From positions 248,001 to 312,000 of the forward strand of contig CAWCJL010000008.1 of NCBI GenBank assembly GCA_963795775.1: a stretch of DNA of 64,000 bases. Direction: 5' to 3'. This DNA comes from CAWCJL01 sp963795775 (GTDB lineage Bacteria > Acidobacteriota > Terriglobia > Terriglobales > Acidobacteriaceae). Each line of letters begins with the position of its first letter. Within the stretch, counting starts at the first letter, position 1. Of the stretch, positions 36,190-43,800 are shown piece by piece. The notes under the pieces were generated by a model. That model saw nothing but the letters and a program-made list of their open reading frames with translations, searched no databases and was not told where the DNA came from. Both the position numbers and the translations under genes were made by a program.

Positions 36190-36282
36190 ATGGCTATGCT
36201 CCCTGGAAACACGTGTCGAATGTACGGCAACGCCTGTTGCTGTATCACGCTGTGTCCGGGTGGCTGTATGTGTTGTCGATAG
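36190..36282 (+). CDS. Cysteine-rich leader peptide of the cys operon (30 aa, 8 Cys)
   Basis: Frame from ATG 36190 to TAG 36282. In-frame ATGs also occur at 36196 and 36220, so the peptide is 20-30 residues. Counting from 36190, cysteines are at positions 9, 16-18, 22, 26, 28 and 29; the end reads CMCCR then stop. The stop is 103 bases before cysD, the first gene of sulfate activation. Leader peptides rich in the end-product amino acid, ahead of genes making that amino acid, are the classic sign of attenuation; here the end product is cysteine. No recognised terminator or riboswitch was found in the 103 bases. A short CCAG/CTGG stem around 36318-36331 is the only pairing I noticed. Confidence 0.68.
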   Translation: MAMLPGNTCRMYGNACCCITLCPGGCMCCR

Positions 36283-36385
36283 TCTCCTCTATCTGAAAGC
36301 ACATTCGAAGCCCACCTCCAGATCACACTGGCAGGTTGTTCCTTCGGTTTCCTACCCGCTTCAACCCCCGTAGCAAGAGGTCAAT

Positions 36386-37324
36386 ATGGCGACCGTCGCA
36401 CGATCCGACGTTTCCGGGCAGCCGGCACAAAAGCTCACCCACTTGCGGCTGCTGGAAGCAGAAAGCATTCACATTCTGCGCGAAGTGGTTTCGGAATTTC
36501 GCAAGCCGGTGATGCTTTATTCCATCGGCAAGGATTCCTCCGTGATGTTGCGCCTGGCGCAGAAGGCCTTCTACCCCGGACGGATTCCGTTTCCGCTGCT
36601 GCACGTGGACACGGGCTACAAGTTCCGCGAGATGATCGAGTTTCGCGACGCACTCGCACGCGAGCTCGGCCTGAACCTGATCGTGTGGCGCAATGAAGCA
36701 GCCATTGCGGACGGCGCAAACCCGGTCCGTCTTGGTACCCAGCGCTGCTGCGGATTGCTGAAGACGACGGCCCTGCTGGATGGGTTGCGCGAGCACGGCT
36801 TCGACGCAGCTTTCGGTGGCGCCCGCCGCGATGAAGAGAAGTCCCGCGCAAAGGAACGTATCTTTTCGTTCCGCGATACGGCGGGGCAATGGGACCCGAA
36901 GAACCAGCGCCCTGAGCTGTGGAACCTGTACAACAGCCGGATCGAGCCGCGGGAGAGCATACGCGTGTTCCCCCTTTCCAACTGGACCGAGCTCGATGTC
37001 TGGCATTACATCCTGCTTGAAAACATCCCTATCGTGCCGCTCTATTTCGCAAAGGAGCGGCGCATGATCGTCCGCGGGGACAGCCTGATCCCGACCGAGC
37101 AGTCGTTTGTACACAGCCTGCCCGGTGAAGAGCGCTGGGTCCGCTCGCGGCTGCGTTCGCTCGGGTGCAGCCCGTGCACGGGAGCGATTCGCTCGGACGC
37201 CGATACCGTTCCAAAGATCATTGCGGAGCTGGTCTCGTTTCGCTCTTCCGAGCGCGCCAACCGCGTCATCGACCACGACCAGGACGGCTCGATGGAGATA
37301 AAGAAACGCGAGGGCTACTTCTGA
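36386..37324 (+). CDS. cysD: Sulfate adenylyltransferase subunit 2 (ATP sulfurylase small subunit)
   Basis: 312-aa enzyme of the PP-loop ATP pyrophosphatase family that, with CysN, makes adenosine 5'-phosphosulfate (APS) from sulfate and ATP in the cytoplasm. The PP-loop SIGKDSSVML is at about residues 46-55. Other family blocks are HVDTGYKF, GTQRCCGLLKT, GGARRDEEKSRAKERIFSFR and LGCSPCTGA. The length is normal for CysD. AAGAGG precedes the ATG by five bases. The stop overlaps the cysN start (TGATG). A cysteine-rich leader frame lies upstream, so repression by cysteine through attenuation is likely. Confidence 0.97.
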   Translation: MATVARSDVSGQPAQKLTHLRLLEAESIHILREVVSEFRKPVMLYSIGKDSSVMLRLAQKAFYPGRIPFPLLHVDTGYKFREMIEFRDALARELGLNLIVWRNEAAIADGANPVRLGTQRCCGLLKTTALLDGLREHGFDAAFGGARRDEEKSRAKERIFSFRDTAGQWDPKNQRPELWNLYNSRIEPRESIRVFPLSNWTELDVWHYILLENIPIVPLYFAKERRMIVRGDSLIPTEQSFVHSLPGEERWVRSRLRSLGCSPCTGAIRSDADTVPKIIAELVSFRSSERANRVIDHDQDGSMEIKKREGYF

Positions 37325-39003
37325 TGACTTCTGCCGCCACCCTGCTCCAGAGCGAGCCCAGCACATCTTCGATCGAGCAATTGCTCGCGGCGGAGCGCGA
37401 AAAGGAACTGCTGCGCTTCAGCACTGCCGGCAGCGTGGACGACGGCAAATCCACCCTGATCGGCCGCCTGCTCTACGATTCGCAGAACGTTTACGAAGAC
37501 CAGGTGCGCGCCGTGACTCACACCCACGCCGGACACACTCGGCCTTCCATCGACTTCGCGCAGCTCACCGACGGTCTGCGCGCCGAGCGCGAACAGGGCA
37601 TCACCATCGATGTGGCGTATCGCTACTTCTCGACCCAGCGGCGCAAGTTCATTGTTGCGGACACACCGGGGCACGAGCAGTACACGCGCAACATGGCCAC
37701 CGGCGCCTCCACCGCGGACCTCGCGATCATTCTGGTGGATGCGCGGAAGGGCGTGCTGACGCAGAGCCGCAGGCATGCGTACATCGCGTCCCTGCTGGGT
37801 ATCCGGCACATTGTGGCGGCCATCAACAAGATGGACCTGGTGAACTTTTCCGAAGAGGTCTTCCGTTCCATCGACAGCCAAATTCGCACGGTGGCCGGTA
37901 AGCTGGGCCGGCTGACCTTGCAGGTGATTCCCATCAGCGCGCTTGAGGGCGACAACGTGGTAACGCCCAGCGAACGCACGCCATGGTATGACGGCCCCAC
38001 GCTGTTGGAGCACCTGGAGACGGTGCCTCTGCGCGAGCACGACGGCTCTGAGCCGCTGCGCTTTCCCGTGCAGCGCGTACTGCGGCCAGACCAGCATTAC
38101 CGCGGCTTTGCCGGGCAGATTGCGCGAGGAAGCGTGCGCCCGGGGGATGCGATTTTGGCACTGCCCTCCGGGCGAACCAGCCGCATTGCGTCCATCACCA
38201 CGTTCGATGGCGATCTGGAGAACGCAACCGCGCCGCTGTCCGTGGCTCTCACATTAGAAGATGAACTCGATATCAGCCGCGGCGACGTGATCGCTGCGCT
38301 TGAGGCTCCGCCACAGCAGGCCAGCCTTCTTGAAGCTTCGCTGGTGTGGTTCGATAGTGAGCGGCTCGAAAGCGAACAACCCTACCTGCTGAAGCATGGG
38401 ACGCAAACCATGCGCGCGCGCATCACGCGCGTTCTGTCTCGCACCAATGTGGACGCACTTGAGCCCGAAGCCGTGGGCTCGCTGAGCATGAACGATATCG
38501 GCTTGGTTGAGATCGCGACGGCACGGCCGCTGTTTTTCGATCCTTATGAAGAAAGCCGTGCTACCGGCAGCTTCATTCTGATCAACGAGCGCAGTAATGC
38601 GACTGCGGCTGCGGGCATGATCCGGCGCGGGCTCGGCGCAGAGCAGAAAGCGGAGAAGAGCCTGCATCGGCCGGCGCTCATCATTCCGGAGAACGCTGCG
38701 GTGACTGATGCGCTGGAGCGCTTGCTGCTGCTGCAGAACTGTGCCGTGGTGCGGACCAAGGTGCAGTCTGAGAGTACCTGGCAACGGCTGCTGGACGCAG
38801 GCGTGATCGCCTTGGTGGAAAGCGACGGCGGACACACGCGATTGGGGCGCCTCGGCATTATTTCCCGCTCGCGCAGCGGAGCCATCGAGTGGCTCGTTCG
38901 TGAAAACTCTACCGCCGGTTCTCCGGCCCAGGCTGCGTCGGCCTGGCTGGAGGCTCTACACCTTAACGAGATTGTTCGTACTTCCGAAGGAGGTCACGCA
39001 TGA
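37324..39003 (+). CDS. cysN: Sulfate adenylyltransferase subunit 1 (GTPase) with a C-terminal extension but no APS-kinase P-loop
   Basis: 559-aa protein. The GTPase motifs are GSVDDGKST (about residues 37-45), DTPGHEQYTRNMATGAS and NKMDL; the EF-Tu-like domains follow to about residue 440. GTP hydrolysis drives APS synthesis by CysD. E. coli CysN is about 475 aa. The extra roughly 110 residues here (from about HRPALIIPENAAV to the end) lack the GxSGxGKS kinase loop, so this is not a working CysNC fusion. The tail could be a decayed kinase or a new domain. Loss of APS kinase fits the APS reductase encoded next. Overlaps with cysD and cysH show tight coupling. Confidence 0.93.
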   Translation: MTSAATLLQSEPSTSSIEQLLAAEREKELLRFSTAGSVDDGKSTLIGRLLYDSQNVYEDQVRAVTHTHAGHTRPSIDFAQLTDGLRAEREQGITIDVAYRYFSTQRRKFIVADTPGHEQYTRNMATGASTADLAIILVDARKGVLTQSRRHAYIASLLGIRHIVAAINKMDLVNFSEEVFRSIDSQIRTVAGKLGRLTLQVIPISALEGDNVVTPSERTPWYDGPTLLEHLETVPLREHDGSEPLRFPVQRVLRPDQHYRGFAGQIARGSVRPGDAILALPSGRTSRIASITTFDGDLENATAPLSVALTLEDELDISRGDVIAALEAPPQQASLLEASLVWFDSERLESEQPYLLKHGTQTMRARITRVLSRTNVDALEPEAVGSLSMNDIGLVEIATARPLFFDPYEESRATGSFILINERSNATAAAGMIRRGLGAEQKAEKSLHRPALIIPENAAVTDALERLLLLQNCAVVRTKVQSESTWQRLLDAGVIALVESDGGHTRLGRLGIISRSRSGAIEWLVRENSTAGSPAQAASAWLEALHLNEIVRTSEGGHA

Positions 39004-39716
39004 GCCACTCTGGAATCGAACCAGTTGTAGGCGCGAGCTTCGCCAGACAGTCCGGAGATAAGGAAGAGGCGGCCCGTGCTCTTGTCCGCGAAAGCATCGA
39101 GCAAGCGCGAGGGGAGATATGCGTGACGAGCAGCTTCCAGGCGGAGGACATGGTTGTTCTCCATCTTGTAAAGGAGCTGCTGCCGCATGTCCCGGTCCTG
39201 TTTCTTGATACCGGCTACCACTTCGCCGAGACGTATGAGTACCGCGACCGTATGGCTCGCGACTGGTCACTGAACCTCGTCAACCTACTGCCGGAAAGCA
39301 CCGTTGAGGAACAGGAGTCTGCGTTTGGGATCCTGCATCAGACCGATCCTTCGCGCTGTTGCGGCATCCGCAAGGTGAAGCCGCTTTTCTCTGCCCTGGA
39401 AGGATACGAGCTATGGTTTACCGGGCTGCGGCGCGAACAGGCCAAGAGCCGCGCAGGCCTGCAAGCCACGGACCTCTTTGCGCTGCCGAGCGGCAGGAAG
39501 ATCGCGAAGGTCAGTCCCCTGGCAGAGTGGACCACTAAAGACGTGTGGGAGTACGCGGGCCGCCACGCCATTCCCCTGCTCCCGCTCTATAGCAAGGGCT
39601 ACTCCAGCATTGGCTGCGAACCGTGCACCAGCCTGCCGCTATCTGCTGACGATCTTCGCTCCGGGCGTTGGGGCGGGAAAAAGCAGGAGTGCGGCATCCA
39701 CATTCAGCCCGCATAG
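39000..39716 (+). CDS. cysH: Assimilatory APS reductase (4Fe-4S CysH type)
   Basis: 238-aa thioredoxin-dependent reductase turning APS into sulfite and AMP. It has both cysteine pairs that bind the 4Fe-4S cluster in APS reductases, Cys120-Cys121 (RCCGIRKV) and Cys206/Cys209 (GCEPCT), and the catalytic Cys231 in QECGIH. True PAPS reductases lack the cluster cysteines, so APS rather than PAPS should be the substrate and no APS kinase is needed. LDTGYHFAET and FTGLRREQ are the nucleotide-binding blocks. GGAGGT precedes the ATG, which overlaps the cysN stop. Confidence 0.95.
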   Translation: MSHSGIEPVVGASFARQSGDKEEAARALVRESIEQARGEICVTSSFQAEDMVVLHLVKELLPHVPVLFLDTGYHFAETYEYRDRMARDWSLNLVNLLPESTVEEQESAFGILHQTDPSRCCGIRKVKPLFSALEGYELWFTGLRREQAKSRAGLQATDLFALPSGRKIAKVSPLAEWTTKDVWEYAGRHAIPLLPLYSKGYSSIGCEPCTSLPLSADDLRSGRWGGKKQECGIHIQPA

Positions 39717-39744
39717 CTGAATCGCTCCAGGGAGAGGTGAAGGC

Positions 39745-40497
39745 TTGGAATTCTTGCTCGGCTTTCTGGTCGGAATTCTGGTTCCACTGACAGGCGTGGG
39801 CGCTGGTGTGCTCACCGCTCCTCTCCTTGTTCTGTTTCTGCACGTTCCTCTGGAAGTGGCGGTCAGCACGTCGCTGGCCTACTCCGCTATTGTCAAGATG
39901 GTCGTGGTGCCGGTGCAGATTGTGCGCCGGCAAGTCTCATTTCGGATACTTGGCTGGATGCTCCTGGGAGGGCTGCCCGGTGTCATCATCGGCTCTCTGT
40001 TGTTCACGCACATCGCGATGCGGGGAGACAGATCGCTGCTGTACATCGCGCTCGGTTCCATCATCATCTTCGGTTCCGGCTGGAGCCTGTGGCGACAGTG
40101 CCGTCGCCGCAAGGCCATCCGGCCGGACGCCGATCATCGCCGCTGGATTGCGGCGCTCATGCTGCCGATCGGCGCGGAAGTGGGGCTTTCGTCTTCCGGC
40201 GCAGGCGCGCTCGGCACCGTCACTCTGCTGGGGCTGAGCTCTTTGTCCGCAACGGAAGTAGTGGGCACCGACCTCGCCTTCGGCCTGATCATCGCCCTGG
40301 TGGGAACAGGCTTTCACCTGTTCAGCGGGACGTACGACGGCCTGCTCCTGCTGAAGTTGGCAATTGGCGGCGTTGCTGGTTCGGTGGTGGGCTGCGGTGC
40401 AGCGCCCATGATTCCTACCCGGCAGCTCCGGTTTGCGCTATCACTGTGGCTGCTCTTCATCGGCTTTCGCTTCTGCTTCGAGGCGGCCACCCGCTGA
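39745..40497 (+). CDS. TauE/SafE-family membrane permease
   Basis: 250-aa membrane protein with about seven to eight helices. The TauE/SafE repeat signature occurs twice: GFLVGILVPLTGVGAGVLTAPLLVLF near the start (quoted in part: GFLVGILVPLTGVGAG) and the related EVGLSSSGAGALGTVTLLG in the second half. Family members export or import sulfite, sulfonates or related anions. Position right after the APS reductase suggests handling of sulfite or sulfate. The start is TTG at 39745, preceded by GGAGAGG at seven to eight bases; no in-frame ATG gives the complete first helix. It is 28 bases from cysH, so it is in the same operon. Confidence 0.85.
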   Translation: MEFLLGFLVGILVPLTGVGAGVLTAPLLVLFLHVPLEVAVSTSLAYSAIVKMVVVPVQIVRRQVSFRILGWMLLGGLPGVIIGSLLFTHIAMRGDRSLLYIALGSIIIFGSGWSLWRQCRRRKAIRPDADHRRWIAALMLPIGAEVGLSSSGAGALGTVTLLGLSSLSATEVVGTDLAFGLIIALVGTGFHLFSGTYDGLLLLKLAIGGVAGSVVGCGAAPMIPTRQLRFALSLWLLFIGFRFCFEAATR

Positions 40498-40896
40498 TAA
40501 ATTGCAACAGAAGCTGCACGCATGCGAAGAGTTGCCTGCGAACGGTTCCGTCCGTGTGTCACCCGGGTAATCACCCGCAAGCACTCCCGGAAGCCTCTGC
40601 ATTGCGAATCTACTGACAAAATCTAACCCCTCTCCTCTAGGATTGCGGCTGTAGATGAGCACTTGTCGCGCTTGCACCGTTTGCTGTTGCCCTGGTTTCC
40701 TGCCGTAGCTGCAGCTTCTGTCCACCCGTTTGTGACAATACGAACTCCCCTCGGCCTGCGCGTAAGCATCGGCTGCGGCATGGACCACGATCCATGGCTC
40801 GGAATCCCGTGCCCTGAAGACGCGGTGTGCAGGAGAGATTGGCAGACATGATTTGCTCCGCAGTTCACTTTCAACTGGATTGAGAGGGTCACCCGC
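40498..40896. other. Intergenic region holding a Cys-rich leader frame
   Basis: 399 bases between the permease and the giant secreted protein. Besides the leader frame at 40655-40708, it contains a CTGACA (40613-40618) and a TAGGAT (40638-40643) that could form a weak promoter with an over-long 19-base spacer, placing the RNA start just before the leader ATG. A GAGAGGG ribosome site at about 40882-40888 serves the gene at 40897. No terminator for the cys operon was seen. Confidence 0.45.
40655..40708 (+). CDS. 17-aa cysteine-rich leader peptide (5 Cys)
   Basis: ATG-to-TAG frame of 17 codons with cysteines at positions 4, 7, 10, 11 and 12 (core CRACTVCCCPG). It sits between the cys operon and the 1421-aa secreted protein at 40897, in the direction of that gene, 188 bases before it. 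The downstream protein is itself rich in paired cysteines, so control by cysteine supply would make sense. A weak promoter-like pair ends 11 bases before the ATG. The CCC core is shared with the other leader frames in this window. Confidence 0.55.
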   Translation: MSTCRACTVCCCPGFLP

Positions 40897-43800
40897 ATGT
40901 TCCAGTACCTGACGCGCGCTTTCCAAACCCTGATGATCTCCGCTGCATTCCTGGCGCTCGCCGTACCGGCAAGGGCGCAGGATGCGGTATTGGCTCCTGC
41001 ATCGCTCGCGTGGAACACCGTGCCGCTCGGACAAACCTCGAGCATCCAGCAACTCAAGCTCACCAACACGCAGGCGGTGCCGCTTAAGATCTCAGGCGTG
41101 GCTCTGCCGCTCGGTTCGGACTTCGTTCAGACCGCAACCACCTGCCCGATGGCCATGCCATCGAGCACCGGGCCCACGCTCGCGCCTGGTGCTTCCTGTA
41201 ACTTTTCCGTTGCGTTTCGCCCGCTTGCGGCGGGGGCACGCACCAGCCGCCTGACAGTGTTCGACGACGCGCCTAGCAGGATGCAGCAGGTCTCGCTTTC
41301 CGGAACGGGCGTGATCGGTGCTGCGCTGTTTTCCCCTACGTCGATGAGCTTCCCGCGCGTGGCAATCGGGACCACAAGTGTGGCCCAGGCAGCGACGCTC
41401 ATCGCAGGATCTGGGGATATTACGATCAAGAGCATCACGGCCAGCGCACAGTTCAGCGTTAGCCAGTCCTGCCCCGCAGTTCTGAAAGCCGGGACGTCCT
41501 GCCCATTGAGCGTGGCGTTCTCGCCGCGCTCTTCCGGCTATCCGACCGGTTATGTCAGCGTGAGTTACACCACCAGCAGTGGGGTCAATGCTGCGCAGCA
41601 ACTCTGGCTTGACGGGTCCACGCCCTCCAGCTTCGTCTCCATCACGCCCTCTAGCTTTGAATATGGCGCCGTAGGCCTGGGGAGCGGCTCGGATAAAGTC
41701 TTCACGCTTACGAATAACTTCATGAGCGCGGTAACGCTCGGGGCGATGAGCAACTCTGCCGCGGACTACGCCGTGGTGGCATCTACCTGCCCGGCGAGCC
41801 CCAACAGCCTGGCGGTGAACGCAAGTTGCGAGGTCACGGTCCGCTTTTCTCCTCAGGCTGCCGTAGCGAGCACGGACCGCTTCTCGGTCGCGAGCTCGGC
41901 CCCTGATTCCCCGTCCACTGCAACGCTCTCCGGCACCGGCGTCAGCAATGTCGGGCTGATGTTCAATCCTGCGGCCCTATCCTGGGGAAGTGTCCAGATG
42001 GGCCAGGTCTCCGGCGCGAAGACAATCACTGTTACGAACTCTAACTCCGGACCGGTGACGATCTCTTCCCTGACCAGCGGCAACGAATTCACCATCAACG
42101 CGAGCACCTGTCCGGTGGGCCCCTCCAGCCTTGCAGCCGGCGCGTCCTGTACGATCTCGGTTTCATTCCGCCCCATGGCACAGGGACCGCGCTCCGATGC
42201 CCTCACGGTAGTGAATGACGCTTCCTCAACGCCGCAAACCGTGCCGCTCTCCGGCAACGGCATCATCGGCCCGCTGCTCTTCTCGCCTACCTCACTCACC
42301 TTTACGACGACCGCAGCCGGGCAGACCAGCGCCACGCAAACGGCGACCCTGACCAACACCACCTCCGCCAGCATTGACCTGATGGCCATCACGCACACCA
42401 ACGCCTTCCCGGAGACGAGCAATTGCGTGCCCGCGCTCGCACCCGGCGCTTCCTGTACCTTCACAGTTGCATTTGCACCGATGTGCAGCGGAGCCAAATC
42501 CGGCACGGTGCGGGTCTACACGGCGAAGTACGCGACCCAACTCTATCTTTTCGGAACGGCAACAGGCACGAGTATCTGCCCGCAGCCCGGTCCACCCAAC
42601 CCGAATACCGGACTTTCCTTCGCGCCGGGACGTGTCCTCTTCGGTACCCAGACCATTGGGACCAGCACGACCCAGCAGATCACCGCGACGAATTACCAAA
42701 CCCAATCCATCAATATCAGCAGCATCGCTGTGGCAGCGCCGTTCTCGCAAACGAACAACTGCGCGGCAACACTGCCGGAGGGCTTCAGCTGCATCATCAA
42801 CATCACGTACACGCCTACGGCGGCTGGCTACGCGAACGCGATGCTGACCGTGGTCGATAGCGGCACAGCGACTCCTCAGAGCGTCCCTTTGACCGGGAAC
42901 GCGGCTAACCCGTTTGCCGTCACTCCAAGGAACAGCAGCCTGGCCTTCAACAGCCAGATGGTCGGCACCTCCAGCAGTCCGCAGGCGGTCACCATCAGCA
43001 ATAATCAGGCGGTTCCCCTGCGCATACTCTCCATCACCGGCCCGCAGGAGTTCCCGTATAGCTCGACCTGCGGCGACGCGATTCCGGCCGGCGCAAGCTG
43101 TACCATCAACGTCACCTTCACGCCCCAGGTTGCGGGCACGCGCACCGGAACACTCACGATCGGCCAAAGCGCATCGAGCACTCCCATCAGCATCGCGCTC
43201 TACGGCACCGCGGTGAACTCCGTTGGCCAGAGCGTGATGGTCACGGTGGGTCCGTACAATCCGTGCGTCGCGCCCGCGGGCACCCTGCAGTTCTCCGCCC
43301 AAGTCACGAACGTGACGAACCCGGCCGTGACCTGGTACGTAGACGGCGTGGCCAACGGCAATGCCAGGGTAGGCACCATCACCAGCAGCGGCTTCTACAC
43401 CGCTCCGGCTACGACGGGCAGCCACACCGTGAAAGCCGTGAGTGTGCAGTCGCCGGCCAGCAGCGGGCGCAGTCTCACCACGATCACGACAACGCCGTCC
43501 TTTACCGTCTATCCCTACACCGCTTCGCTTACCCCCGGAGCGTCCCAGAGCTTCCAGGCGCTGGTGTGCTCTAACCCGGATACGAACGCGGTCTCCTACA
43601 CCGTGGATGGCATCGCCGGCGGCAACGCGACCGTAGGCACCATCACCAGCACCGGTGAGTACCACGCGCCCGCAACGGCCGGCAAACACACCGTCCGGGT
43701 TACGGACAGCACCATCGGCAAGAGCACCAGTGCCGTGGCCACCGTGTTCTCGAGCATCACGGCCGACTTCGGATCCCGCACCTATACTGCCTTCCCGGTT

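Noticed and set aside
36283..36385. SAM-type or other sulfur riboswitch before cysD
   Set aside because: No conserved riboswitch core was recognised; only a short CCAG/CTGG stem is present. The Cys-rich frame is the better explanation for control.
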